46,523 nt of DNA from Flavobacteriales bacterium (GTDB taxonomy: Bacteria; Bacteroidota; Bacteroidia; Flavobacteriales_F; PHOS-HE28), in the NCBI GenBank assembly GCA_013360395.1, contig JABWBQ010000028.1:1-46523 (forward strand). The letters run 5' to 3'. Both the position numbers and the translations under genes were made by a program. Below the pieces are notes generated by a model. That model was not told where the DNA came from. It worked only from the letters and a program-made list of their open reading frames with translations, and ran no database searches. Shown here in pieces: positions 15,942 to 23,974 of this stretch (positions within the stretch are counted from its first letter, which is position 1; the number at the start of each line of letters is the position of its first letter).

Positions 15942-16967
15942 ATGTCCTCCGCCCTTACCGAACATCCCGACCTGCCCCGGCTTCGGGCGCTGCTGGCCGA
16001 TGCGCATCGTTGCGCGATCGTCACGCACTACAACCCCGACGGCGACGCCATGGGTTCCTCCCTGGGGCTGTCCCGTGTGCTGCGACGCATGGGCCATGCC
16101 GTGCAGGTGGTGCTGCCGAACGCGCCACCCCCGTTCCTGCGCTGGCTGCCCGGTGCGGAGGAATGCCTCGCGGCGGACACCGCTGCGGAAGCCTGCCAGC
16201 GGGCCCTGGCGGAGGCCGACTTGGTGCTCTGCCTCGATTTCAACCGGCCCGACCGTGCGGGCGTCTTGGAGAAGCCGCTCCGCGAAGCCCGTCAGCGGGT
16301 GCTGATCGACCATCACCAACGCCCTGACATGGACACCGTCGCGGCGTTCAGCGACACCTCGGCGTGCGCCACCAGCCAGATGGTGGTGGACCTGCTGGAA
16401 GCCCTGGGCCAGGCGCATCACATCGATGAAGGCACGGCCACCTGCCTGTACACCGGCATCATGACCGACAGCGGGTCTTTCCGCTTCTCCAGCACCACGC
16501 CGCACACCATGCGCGTGGCCGCGCTGCTCATGGAGCGTGGTGCCGTGCCCGACCGGATCCACGCCGCGGTGATGGACGACCACAGCGAGCAGCGCATGCG
16601 CCTGATGGGCTACATGCTCGCCGAGCGGATGACCGTGCTGCACGACCTGGGCTGTGTGGTGCTGGTGCTGCGCAGGGAGGACCTCCAGCGTTTCGGCTTC
16701 AAGCCCGGGGATACCGAGGGATTCGTGAACCTGGGCCTCAGCATGCGGGGCATCCGGCTCTCGGCCTTCTTCCTGGAACGGCCGGACCGCATCAAGATCA
16801 GCCTGCGTTCCAAAGGCGCGCTGCCCGTGGACCGGTTGCTGGCGGATCACTTCGAGGGCGGGGGCCATGTGAATGCGGCGGGGGGCCAGTGCTCCGGGCC
16901 CATCGACGCCTGTGTGCAGCGCTTCATGGACCTGCTTCCCGCACACCTGCGCGCCCATCCCGCATGA
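15942..16967 (+). CDS. nrnA: DHH/DHHA1 phosphoesterase (NrnA-like nanoRNase / pAp phosphatase)
   Basis: The 341-residue cytoplasmic enzyme has the metal-binding motifs of the NrnA family: THYNPDGDAMGSSLG (residues 29-42), LCLDFNRPD with Asp99, IDHHQRPD with DHH at 123-125, and GIMTDSGSFRFSST with Asp176. The C-terminal DHHA1 glycine motif GGGHVNAAGG follows near residue 310. Members degrade very short RNAs, cyclic dinucleotide products and often 3'-phosphoadenosine 5'-phosphate; which substrate dominates here cannot be told. A TTG at 15933 is in frame but lies in the promoter element, so the ATG at 15942 is used. The stop overlaps the next start (ATGA). Confidence 0.9.
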   Translation: MSSALTEHPDLPRLRALLADAHRCAIVTHYNPDGDAMGSSLGLSRVLRRMGHAVQVVLPNAPPPFLRWLPGAEECLAADTAAEACQRALAEADLVLCLDFNRPDRAGVLEKPLREARQRVLIDHHQRPDMDTVAAFSDTSACATSQMVVDLLEALGQAHHIDEGTATCLYTGIMTDSGSFRFSSTTPHTMRVAALLMERGAVPDRIHAAVMDDHSEQRMRLMGYMLAERMTVLHDLGCVVLVLRREDLQRFGFKPGDTEGFVNLGLSMRGIRLSAFFLERPDRIKISLRSKGALPVDRLLADHFEGGGHVNAAGGQCSGPIDACVQRFMDLLPAHLRAHPA

Positions 16968-17497
16968 CCAGGCAACTGTTGTCCGGCCTGCTGTTGCTTG
17001 TTGCCTGCCGTGGGGAGGATGGGCCACCCGCCCGCACGGGGTCGGGCACCACGACGCACGCCCCGGCCCATGTGCAGGAGAACCGGGACGCCAACCGCAT
17101 CGAAGCACGGGACCTGGCGAACTATGCGTCACGGCACCGGCTGGCCACACACATCTCCGGCACCGGTGTGCATCACCTGCTGCTGCGCGACCTTCCGGGT
17201 GATACGGCGCGGCCGGGCCAGTGGGCGGCGGTGAACTACCGCATGGAATTGCTCAACGGCACGGTCTGCAGCGCCTCGGAACCCGGTCACCCCGGGTCGT
17301 TCCAGGTGGAGATGGACCACGTGGAAAGCGGCCTGCACGAAGCCATCCAGCACATGTCCCCCGGCGATAGCGCTGTGATCCTGATCCCCAGCTACCGTGC
17401 GCATGGCCTGGTGGGCGACATGGACAAGGTACCCATGCGCAGTTCCATCGTGTACCACATCGGGCTGGTCTCCCTGTCGGAGCCGCGCGGGCGATGA
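16964..17497 (+). CDS. gldI: GldI-like FKBP-type peptidyl-prolyl isomerase lipoprotein
   Basis: The 177-residue product is a lipoprotein (MTRQLLSGLLLLVAC, Cys15) with a linker (NRDANRIEARDLANYASRH) and an FKBP-like domain (residues ~85-170: GQWAAVNYRMELLNGTVCSA, ESGLHEAIQHMSPGDSAVIL, IPSYRAHGLVGD). The overall plan and length match GldI of Flavobacterium, a periplasmic prolyl isomerase needed for gliding and probably for folding of T9SS components. The presence of gldF and gldG in the window fits. It overlaps both neighbours by ATGA, so the three genes form one translationally coupled operon. A generic FKBP is the alternative. Confidence 0.8.
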   Translation: MTRQLLSGLLLLVACRGEDGPPARTGSGTTTHAPAHVQENRDANRIEARDLANYASRHRLATHISGTGVHHLLLRDLPGDTARPGQWAAVNYRMELLNGTVCSASEPGHPGSFQVEMDHVESGLHEAIQHMSPGDSAVILIPSYRAHGLVGDMDKVPMRSSIVYHIGLVSLSEPRGR

Positions 17498-18378
17498 AGA
17501 CCCCGGTCCTCGCTGCAACCTTGCTGCTGCTGCTGGTCGCTTGCGACCGTGGGCCACACCCCGGTTTCAAGGAGGTGGCGCCGGGGGTGTACTTCCGCCT
17601 GCTGGGCCTGGGCGGGCAGGACAGTGCGCTGGCCGCGGACGATTCCGTGCTGCTGCGGCTGAGGGCCTCGGCGGTGGGTGCGGCGCCCGGGTCCCTGTTC
17701 AGCACCGAACGCTGGTATGTGCTGCGCGATGTGCGGCAGGGTGCATGGAGCGAAGTGTGGCGCCGCCTGCACGAAGGCGACAGCGCGAGCACCATCCTGC
17801 GTGCCGAGGGGCTTCCGTGGCGCGTCCTGATGCCGGAGCGGTCGATCGCCCCGGCGGACACCCTGCAGGTGCAGGTTGAACTGGCTGTGTTGCAGGCCCT
17901 GTCCCCGGATCAGCAGCGACGGCGCGCCGAGGAACGGCGGGCGGCGGATCCCCAAGGGGCCGAACGCCGCGAACTCCACAGCTTCCTGGCCGCCTCCAGG
18001 GAACAATGGACGCGCTGGGGCACCAGCGACCTGCACTACCGGCTCGGACCCCGGACGGACGACACCCTTCCGGTACAGGCCGGCGACCGCGTCACCATCC
18101 GGTACGCAGGCACACGCTTGGAAGGCGGCGAACCGTTCGACGACAGCGACCGCCAGGGACAGCCGTTCAGTTTCCGCTTCGGCGATCCGGACCAGGTGTT
18201 GAAGGGGGTCGAGGTGGCCGTGAGCCTGCTCCGGCCGGGCCAGCAGGGCCACTTCCTGCTCCCTTCGGTCTTCGCTTTCGGGGGAAGAGGGGCGCCGCCT
18301 TTGGTGCGTCCGCACGAGCCGGTTCTCTACACCGTGCAGTTGCTCGCGGTGGAACGTGGGGCACGCCCGGGAACCTGA
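17494..18378 (+). CDS. FKBP-type peptidyl-prolyl cis-trans isomerase lipoprotein
   Basis: The 294-residue product begins with a lipoprotein signal (MKTPVLAATLLLLLVAC, Cys17). An N-terminal region of ~120 residues looks like a degenerate FKBP module (SVLLRLRAS, GDSASTILRAEGLP). A helical stretch (QQRRRAEERRAADPQGAERR) is followed by a C-terminal FKBP domain (residues ~190-288: VQAGDRVTIRYAGTRLEGGE, PFDDS, FRFGDPDQVLKGVEVAVSLL, FLLPSVFAFGGRGAP). It probably acts as a periplasmic foldase together with the GldI-like protein encoded just upstream, whose stop it overlaps. Confidence 0.87.
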   Translation: MKTPVLAATLLLLLVACDRGPHPGFKEVAPGVYFRLLGLGGQDSALAADDSVLLRLRASAVGAAPGSLFSTERWYVLRDVRQGAWSEVWRRLHEGDSASTILRAEGLPWRVLMPERSIAPADTLQVQVELAVLQALSPDQQRRRAEERRAADPQGAERRELHSFLAASREQWTRWGTSDLHYRLGPRTDDTLPVQAGDRVTIRYAGTRLEGGEPFDDSDRQGQPFSFRFGDPDQVLKGVEVAVSLLRPGQQGHFLLPSVFAFGGRGAPPLVRPHEPVLYTVQLLAVERGARPGT

Positions 18379-18474
18379 ACCACCTGCATCCGTAAGAGCG
18401 CCGACAACGCACCGGATGCCGCCGCGCGCTCGTTGGGCTTCGGCGAACGGCGCGCAAAGCGGTCCCTTCGCCCC

Positions 18475-19920
18475 ATGGCCCGTTCCTTCGGGATGCTCCC
18501 CGCCCTGTTGCTGCTCGCCGCCCTCCCGGCGCGTGCCCAGGAACAGTTCGGTCTGGTGCATGGCAACTGGTCCGGGCCCGACGCGCTCGCCCTCGACCCC
18601 ACACGCAGCGCCGGGCAGTGGCCCTACGCCTCGGTGCGCCTCCTGGGTGCGGGTCTGTTCGCCTGGAACGACCTGGTGGCCTTGAACGGAGCGGACCACA
18701 GCCTGCTGCGCGAGGTGCGCAACGGCATCCGGGGGAACGCACCCGCCGAAGTGGTCCTGCGCGAATCCATGAACGACGACCGCAAGCAGGGGGCCGTGGT
18801 GGCCGCGCTGGAGGGTCCGGCCTTCAGCCTTGCCTCCGGTCGTAACGGCTTCGGCGTCGGTGTGCGCACACGCGCCATGGCGAGCGTCACCGGCATCGCA
18901 CCCCACCTGGGGCGCTTCATCGTGCATGGGCTCGATCACCGGCCGCAGCATGGCCTTCGCTACCGCGATACGCATGTGCGCGCCCTTGCCGCCACCTGGA
19001 CCGAGCTGTCGTTGAACTATGCGCGCATTCTGCGGGCCACGGGATTCGGCCTCTGGCGGGCCGGTGCCACGGTGCGCTATCTGGTGCCCCATGCGGGAGC
19101 CGCGCTTCGGTTGGACGTGCTCGACTTCACCGTGGTGGACACCATGCGGGCCGAAGTGCATGAGGTGAGCGGCTCCTATGGGGCGGCGATGCCCGCGGGT
19201 GTCGCCGGGTCGGGGTGGGGTGCCGACCTGGGCATCAGCTACGAGCGCAGCATGGAGGAGGTGGACCGCTACCTGCCGCACCGGGCCTCCAACGGGTGCA
19301 CCCCCATGCCGTACCGCTACCGGCTCGCGGCATCGCTGATCGACCTGGGCGGCATGCGTTTCGATGGGGCCGTGGCCGGCTCGGTGCGGTCCGGCACGCT
19401 CACCATCCCCGACCACGGCGCGGTGCAGGTGCAGGGGATCGAAGGTGTGGACAGCCTTTTTGCGGCCTCAGGCGATCGCACACCCTCCACACGGATGCGC
19501 ATCGGGGCGCCCACCGCCGTGGCGTTGCTGTACGACCAGCGCCTGGTGGACCGCACGTACATCGCGCTGGCCTGGGTGCAGCAGCTGAGCGCGCGCTCGG
19601 GCGACCGGCTTCGACGCCCCAACACGCTGGCCATCACGCCGCGCTTCGAGTCCCGCTGGTTCGAGGCCGCGCTGCCGGTGGTGTTCCACGAGTACGTGTG
19701 GCAGAGACCGTCGGTCGGCCTGATGCTGCGGTTGGGCGACCTCGTCATCGGCTCGGACCATGTGCTGCCCTTCCTCTTCCGCCCGGACGTGGATGCCGTG
19801 GACCTGTACCTGCGCCTGCGCATCACCGTGGGGCGCAGCCCCTATTGCAAGGGACGCCGACGCACAGGCCGCCGGCACGCCACCGGGAGCGGCGAGGCGC
19901 TGCCCTGCCTGATGCCCTGA
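18475..19920 (+). CDS. DUF5723-like outer-membrane protein
   Basis: The 481-residue product has a signal peptide (MARSFGMLPALLLLAALPARAQ) and repeated amphipathic strands ending in aromatic or Arg residues (NGFGVGVRTRAMASVTG, LSLNYARILRATGFGLWRAG, FRPDVDAVDLYLRLRITVGR). This fits the DUF5723 group of Bacteroidota outer-membrane barrel proteins of unknown function. The core seems complete, but a basic tail (RRRTGRRHATGSGE) extends past the last strand. The ATG at 18475 begins the signal peptide and follows a CCCTTCG element. Its stop abuts the stop of the converging methyltransferase gene. Confidence 0.72.
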   Translation: MARSFGMLPALLLLAALPARAQEQFGLVHGNWSGPDALALDPTRSAGQWPYASVRLLGAGLFAWNDLVALNGADHSLLREVRNGIRGNAPAEVVLRESMNDDRKQGAVVAALEGPAFSLASGRNGFGVGVRTRAMASVTGIAPHLGRFIVHGLDHRPQHGLRYRDTHVRALAATWTELSLNYARILRATGFGLWRAGATVRYLVPHAGAALRLDVLDFTVVDTMRAEVHEVSGSYGAAMPAGVAGSGWGADLGISYERSMEEVDRYLPHRASNGCTPMPYRYRLAASLIDLGGMRFDGAVAGSVRSGTLTIPDHGAVQVQGIEGVDSLFAASGDRTPSTRMRIGAPTAVALLYDQRLVDRTYIALAWVQQLSARSGDRLRRPNTLAITPRFESRWFEAALPVVFHEYVWQRPSVGLMLRLGDLVIGSDHVLPFLFRPDVDAVDLYLRLRITVGRSPYCKGRRRTGRRHATGSGEALPCLMP

Positions 19921-20631
19921 TCAACGACCCAGGACGAACACGGTGCGCCTGTCCTTGAGCACGGGCACCCTGGAACGCCACTCGGCCACGGTGTGCGTGC
20001 GCAGGAACGCATCGGGTTGCATCAGTTCCGCAGCGATGCACAAACGCAGGCCGGGGTCCACCGTTCGCAACAGTTCGGCCAGCAGCGCGTCGTTCCGGTA
20101 CGGGGTCTCGATGAACAGCTGCGATGCTCCGGTGCGCTGCGCATCCTGTGCGAGCGTACGCAGGGCCCTGCGGCGGTCCTCGGCGCCGCGCGGCAGGTAG
20201 CCGTGGAAGGTGAAGTGCTGCCCGTTCAGGCCGGATCCGGCGAGTGCCAGCAGGAGGGAGGAGGGACCGGGATGGGGTTGCACGACGATGCCCGTGCGGT
20301 GCGCAAGGGCCACCAGGCGCGCACCCGGGTCGGCGACACAGGGCATGCCCGATTCGCTGAGCACGGCGGACTCCCCGGCCTTGCGTGCCAGTTCGGCATG
20401 GCCCCGCACGGTGGCCTCGTCGCTGTCCTGGTCCAACACGTGCAGCACGATGCCCTCGAGGTCGAGCCCCGGGACCATGCGTCGCAGCGCGCGGCGGGCG
20501 CTGCGTTCATGCTCCACGAAGAAGGTGCGCACACGCTGCACCACCTCGAGCGTCACCGGGGCCAGCTGCTCGGTGCCGCCGGCCTCGCCGAGCCAGACGG
20601 GGATCAGATGGAGCGTGGCTTCAGCGGCCAT
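19921..20631 (-). CDS. SAM-dependent methyltransferase, tetrapyrrole methylase (RsmI-like) family
   Basis: The 236-residue protein has the tetrapyrrole-methylase fold of the RsmI relatives: LHLIPVWLGE at the start, VLSESGMPCVADPGARLVAL (residues ~90-110), VVQPHPGPSSLLLALAGSGL and FIETPYRNDALL. RsmI methylates the 2'-OH of C1402 in 16S rRNA. This is the shorter Bacteroidota paralogue type, annotated only as a SAM-dependent methyltransferase, so its rRNA site is inference. Its start at 20631 overlaps the end of the phosphatase gene by 11 nt. It is the distal gene of a minus-strand pair. Confidence 0.88.
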   Translation of the reverse strand: MAAEATLHLIPVWLGEAGGTEQLAPVTLEVVQRVRTFFVEHERSARRALRRMVPGLDLEGIVLHVLDQDSDEATVRGHAELARKAGESAVLSESGMPCVADPGARLVALAHRTGIVVQPHPGPSSLLLALAGSGLNGQHFTFHGYLPRGAEDRRRALRTLAQDAQRTGASQLFIETPYRNDALLAELLRTVDPGLRLCIAAELMQPDAFLRTHTVAEWRSRVPVLKDRRTVFVLGR

Positions 20632-21085
20632 GGCGGATGTGGGCGAGCAGGCCGGTGACCGCCTGGTCGAGCATGCGGTACACGGCGTCGAAGCCGGCAT
20701 CGCCACCGTAGTACGGATCGGGCACTTCGCGCAGGGCGTGCCGCGGTGCGAAGTCCATGATGAGCATGGCGTTGTCGCGCCTCGCGGCGTCCGGGGCCAG
20801 TTGTTGCAGGTCGTGCAGGTTGTCGGCGTCCATGGCCAGCAACAGGTCGAACCGGTCGAAGTCCGCCGGGAGGACCTGCCTGGCGCGCAGGTCGGCGATG
20901 TCGATGCCCTGCCGGCGCATGGCGGCTTGCGCGCGCGGATCGGGGGCTTCGCCGGTGTGGTGGCGGCTGGTGCCGGCCGAGTCGGTGACGATGGCCAGGC
21001 CTTCGGTGCGTGCACGATGGCGCAGCACCCCTTCGGCCATCGGGCTGCGGCAGATGTTGCCCAGGCACACGGTGAGGATCCTCAT
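20621..21085 (-). CDS. Low-molecular-weight protein-tyrosine phosphatase
   Basis: The 154-residue cytoplasmic enzyme has the P-loop CLGNICRSP right at the N-terminus (nucleophile Cys7, Arg13), SAGTSRHHTGEAPDPRAQ in the middle and the general-acid loop DPYYGG (Asp123). The family dephosphorylates tyrosine residues of bacterial BY-kinases and other proteins, often in exopolysaccharide control. No BY-kinase gene is nearby. It is encoded between dnaA (past a terminator) and the methyltransferase, with which it overlaps. Confidence 0.95.
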   Translation of the reverse strand: MRILTVCLGNICRSPMAEGVLRHRARTEGLAIVTDSAGTSRHHTGEAPDPRAQAAMRRQGIDIADLRARQVLPADFDRFDLLLAMDADNLHDLQQLAPDAARRDNAMLIMDFAPRHALREVPDPYYGGDAGFDAVYRMLDQAVTGLLAHIRHGR

Positions 21086-21125
21086 GGAACGGCGCGCCCG
21101 TTGCGGCGCATGGCGAAGGTGCGCA

Positions 21126-21155
21126 AGAAAAAAGCCCCCGCGTGGGCGGGGGCTT
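21126..21155 (-). terminator. Rho-independent terminator of dnaA
   Basis: On the minus strand the stem AAGCCCCCGC / GCGGGGGCTT (10 bp, 4-nt loop) is followed by a run of six T. It begins about 19 bp past the dnaA stop. This is one of the clearest intrinsic terminators in the window. Confidence 0.85.
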
Positions 21156-21173
21156 CTCGGGTATCAACGGTCC

Positions 21174-22604
21174 TTAGTGGATGCTGAGCTTCTTCTCCAG
21201 GTCCTCCAGGTAGCCGCGGAACTGCTTGTCCGTTTCCTGCAGGTTGTTCACCGTGCGGCAGGCGTGCAGCACGGTCGCGTGGTCCTTGCCCCCGCAGTGC
21301 GCGCCGATGTTGGCCAGTGAGCTCTTGGTCATCTTCTTGGCGAAGTACATGGCGATCTGCCGTGCCTGCACCACTTCGCGTTTGCGGGTCTTGCTCTTGA
21401 GCAGTTCGATGGGCAGGTCGAAGTAATCGCAGACCACCTTCTGGATGTAATCGATCGACACCTCGCGGGCCGTGTTCTTCACGAACTTGTCGATCATCTG
21501 CTTGGCCAGGTCCAGGGTCACCGCCTTCTTGTTCAGCGAGCTTTGGGCGATGAGGCTGATCATGGCCCCTTCCAGTTCGCGGATGTTGGTGGTGATGCTG
21601 TAGGCCAGGTATTCCACCACCTCCTTGGGCAGGTCGATGCCCTCGGCGTACATCTTCTTTTGAAGGATGGCGATGCGGGTCTCCAGGCCCGGGGTCTGCA
21701 GGTCGGCGCTGAGGCCCCACTTGAAGCGCGACAGCAGCCGTTGCTCCATGCCCTGCATTTCCACCGGTGCCTTGTCGCTGGTGATCACCAGCTGCTTGCC
21801 CGATTGGTGCAGGTGGTTGAAGATGTGGAAGAAGACGTCCTGGGTCTTCTCCTTGCCGGCCAGGAACTGCACGTCGTCGATGATCAGCACGTCCATCATC
21901 TGATAGAACTGGCTGAAATCGTTCACGGTGTTGTTCTTCACGGCCTCGATGAACTGCTGCGTGAACTTCTCGGCCGGCACGTACAGGACGGTCCGGTCCG
22001 GATGGTGCCGCTTGATCTCGATGCCGATGGCGTGTGCCAGGTGCGTTTTGCCGAGGCCGACCCCGCCATAGACGAGCAACGGATTGAAGGCGGTGCCGCC
22101 GGGCTTCTGCGCCACGGCGAAGCCGGCACTGCGGGCCAATCGGTTGCAGTCCCCCTCGATGAAGTTCTCGAAGGAGTAGTTGGGGTTCAGGTGGCTCTCG
22201 ACCTTGATCTTGCGCAGGCCGGGGATGATGAACGGGTTCTTGATCGGGCTGTTCGCCAGGTCCACCGGAAGGCTCACCGGCGGGTTCTTCACCTCGCGGG
22301 CGTTGCTCGTGGGCACCTTGACGGTGTACGGGTTCGCGTTGGCGTAGCTGTTCTCCATGATGATGGAGTACTCCAGCCGGCCTTCGGCGCCGAGCTCCTT
22401 GCGGATGATCTTCTTGAGCAACCCGATGTAATGTTCCTCCAGCCATTCGTAGAAGAACTGCGAGGGCACTTGGATGGTGAGGGCATGGTCCTGCAGCTTC
22501 AGCGCCCGGATCGGTTCGAACCAGGTCTTGAAGCTCTGCGGGCTCACGTTGTCCTTGATCACCTCCAGGCACCGTTCCCAGGTCTTCTCGTGGTCTTTCT
22601 TCAT
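21174..22604 (-). CDS. dnaA: Chromosomal replication initiator protein DnaA
   Basis: The 476-residue AAA+ protein binds DnaA boxes and opens the origin. It has domain I (WERCLEVIKDNVSPQSFKTW), a linker with NPPVSLPVD and Walker A GGVGLGKTH (about residues 180-188). Walker B LIIDDVQFLAG (240-250), sensor and arginine-finger region RLLSRFKWGL, and the domain IV signature GGKDHATVLHACRTV follow. The ATG at 22604 (MKKDHEKTWE) is the usual Bacteroidota start; further upstream codons have no conservation signal. It is a single gene with its own promoter region and terminator, not linked to dnaN, which lies 12 kb away. Confidence 0.97.
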   Translation of the reverse strand: MKKDHEKTWERCLEVIKDNVSPQSFKTWFEPIRALKLQDHALTIQVPSQFFYEWLEEHYIGLLKKIIRKELGAEGRLEYSIIMENSYANANPYTVKVPTSNAREVKNPPVSLPVDLANSPIKNPFIIPGLRKIKVESHLNPNYSFENFIEGDCNRLARSAGFAVAQKPGGTAFNPLLVYGGVGLGKTHLAHAIGIEIKRHHPDRTVLYVPAEKFTQQFIEAVKNNTVNDFSQFYQMMDVLIIDDVQFLAGKEKTQDVFFHIFNHLHQSGKQLVITSDKAPVEMQGMEQRLLSRFKWGLSADLQTPGLETRIAILQKKMYAEGIDLPKEVVEYLAYSITTNIRELEGAMISLIAQSSLNKKAVTLDLAKQMIDKFVKNTAREVSIDYIQKVVCDYFDLPIELLKSKTRKREVVQARQIAMYFAKKMTKSSLANIGAHCGGKDHATVLHACRTVNNLQETDKQFRGYLEDLEKKLSIH

Positions 22605-22693
22605 GGGCGGTCTTCTGGGTTGAGGGTGCGTGTGGTCCGGTGTGCCGGTCCGCTGCAACCGTTGGTGCTGAAGGGTTCCAGCGAAGCGGCCGA

Positions 22694-22701
22694 CAAAGAT
22701 G
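22694..22701 (-). promoter_or_regulatory. Putative -7 element of dnaA (CATCTTTG)
   Basis: On the minus strand CATCTTTG is one mismatch from TAnnTTTG, with a T-rich stretch upstream. The leader to the ATG would be about 89 nt, longer than for most genes here. Confidence 0.4.
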
Positions 22702-22955
22702 GACCTAAACCGGTGAAAAAAAAATTCGCCGCGCACTTGTCCGGAAGGAAAAAAATCACCTCACTCCCGCAGCGTGTTCCGGGCACCCCCGCCGTTCGTC
22801 CCGCGGCGGCGCCAGGCACGGCCCGGCAGGGCTTTGCAGACCCCACCCCCGGACCCTGTGCGCCAGGGCCTGACCAAGGGCGTGCTGAATGCGCGGTCAT
22901 GCTTCGGTGTTATCGCCGAAAGGTACGTCCGCACCACGTGCCGTCGCAAGCGCTT

Positions 22956-22963
22956 TACCTTGA
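22956..22963 (+). promoter_or_regulatory. Putative -7 element of the thioesterase gene (TACCTTGA)
   Basis: TACCTTGA resembles TAnnTTTG and ends 4 nt before the ATG at 22968, the short-spacing arrangement seen repeatedly in this window. Confidence 0.4.
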
Positions 22964-22967
22964 CCGC

Positions 22968-23381
22968 ATGTTCGAGCACCGCTGCCAGCTGCGGGTCCGC
23001 TACGGCGAGACCGACCGCATGGGATACCTGTACTACGGCAACTATGCCGAGCATTTCGAGGTGGGCCGCGTGGAGGCGTTGCGCGCCCTGGGCTTCCCCT
23101 ACCGGCGGATCGAGGACGAAGGCGTGCTGCTGCCCGTGCGCGAGCTGCACGTGCGCTATCACGCACCGGCACATTACGACGATCTGCTGACGGTGATCAC
23201 CCGGGTGCCCGCAATGCCCGAAGTGCGGATCGTGTTCCACTACGAGGTGCGCGACGAACGCGATGTCCTGCTCACGGAGGCCTCCACCACGCTGGTGTTC
23301 GTGGACAGGCGCACGGGTCGTCCCCGTCGCGCACCCCACGACCTGCTGGCCGCCATGGCCCCTCACTTCTCCGTGTCCTGA
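22968..23381 (+). CDS. Acyl-CoA thioesterase (YbgC/4HBT hot-dog family)
   Basis: The 137-residue protein has the 4-hydroxybenzoyl-CoA thioesterase hot-dog fold: RVRYGETDRMGYLYYGNYAE with the catalytic Asp16, then VEALRALGFPY and ELHVRYHAPAHYDDLL. It hydrolyses acyl-CoA thioesters; the chain preference cannot be read from the sequence. Length is typical. The start is set by the conserved N-terminus. The last 19 nt overlap the converging yigZ gene. Confidence 0.92.
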   Translation: MFEHRCQLRVRYGETDRMGYLYYGNYAEHFEVGRVEALRALGFPYRRIEDEGVLLPVRELHVRYHAPAHYDDLLTVITRVPAMPEVRIVFHYEVRDERDVLLTEASTTLVFVDRRTGRPRRAPHDLLAAMAPHFSVS

Positions 23382-23974
23382 CCCGGGAAAACGGCGCCGC
23401 GTGCCGCCCAATGGGCATGGAAGATCATGGTGGAGGAAGCAGGCAGTTCCACTTCCAGGCGGCAGCGTTCCCCGTACGCGGTGCGGGCGATGATGCCGCC
23501 GGCGTCCATCACTGCGGCGCGCAGCGGCCCTGCCAGCGCGTGGTCGCACTCGACCACCATGGCCGTGCGGATCACGTGCTCCGTCACGGGTGCGGCCTGC
23601 AGGGCCAGTTGTGCGGCCTCCCCGTACGCACGGATGAGCCCGCCCTTGCCCAGCAAGGTTCCGCCGAAATAGCGCACCACCACCACCGCTGCGTGGGTGA
23701 GGCCTGCGGCCTCGATGCGCCGCAGGATCGGACGGCCGGCGGTGCCCTGCGGTTCCCCGGCATCGTTCGCGCGTTTGCGCCCGCCATCGGGGCCCAGCAC
23801 CCACGCGTAGCAGAGGTGGCGCGCGTCGTGGTGGAGCCGGGCCAGCCGCGACAGCTCCGCCTGGAAGGCGGCTTCGTCGGTGATGGGGAAGGCATGGCCG
23901 AGGAAGCGGCTCGCCCGTTCGCGGAGCGCGGCTTCGCCCGGGCCCGCCAGCGTGCGGTAGCGGTCCGTGCTCAT
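23363..23974 (-). CDS. YigZ/IMPACT family protein
   Basis: The 203-residue protein has the UPF0029 N-terminal domain: SRFLGHAFPITDEAAFQAEL, ARHLCYAWVLG, DAGEPQGTAGRPILRRIE and VVVVRYFGGTLLGKGGLIRA. A DUF1949-like C-terminal part follows. YigZ proteins are soluble and conserved, with a suspected role in translation or RNA binding, but their biochemistry is not settled. It overlaps the start of its upstream transporter gene by ATGA (23971-23974) and is therefore the last gene of the ribD-eamA-yigZ operon. Confidence 0.9.
   Translation of the reverse strand: MSTDRYRTLAGPGEAALRERASRFLGHAFPITDEAAFQAELSRLARLHHDARHLCYAWVLGPDGGRKRANDAGEPQGTAGRPILRRIEAAGLTHAAVVVVRYFGGTLLGKGGLIRAYGEAAQLALQAAPVTEHVIRTAMVVECDHALAGPLRAAVMDAGGIIARTAYGERCRLEVELPASSTMIFHAHWAARGAVFPGQDTEK

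Larger units (their letters stand above)
22605..22967. other. Intergenic region between divergent dnaA and thioesterase genes
   Basis: There is no gene in this 363-bp gap. It contains a run of nine A at 22716-22724 (T-rich on the dnaA strand), the dnaA -7-like element and the thioesterase -7-like element. I saw no cluster of TTATNCACA DnaA boxes, so there is no sequence case for an origin here. Confidence 0.6.

Noticed and set aside
22605-22967. Chromosome origin next to dnaA
   Set aside because: There is no cluster of DnaA boxes, and the A-tract alone is weak evidence. In Bacteroidota the origin is often not at dnaA.
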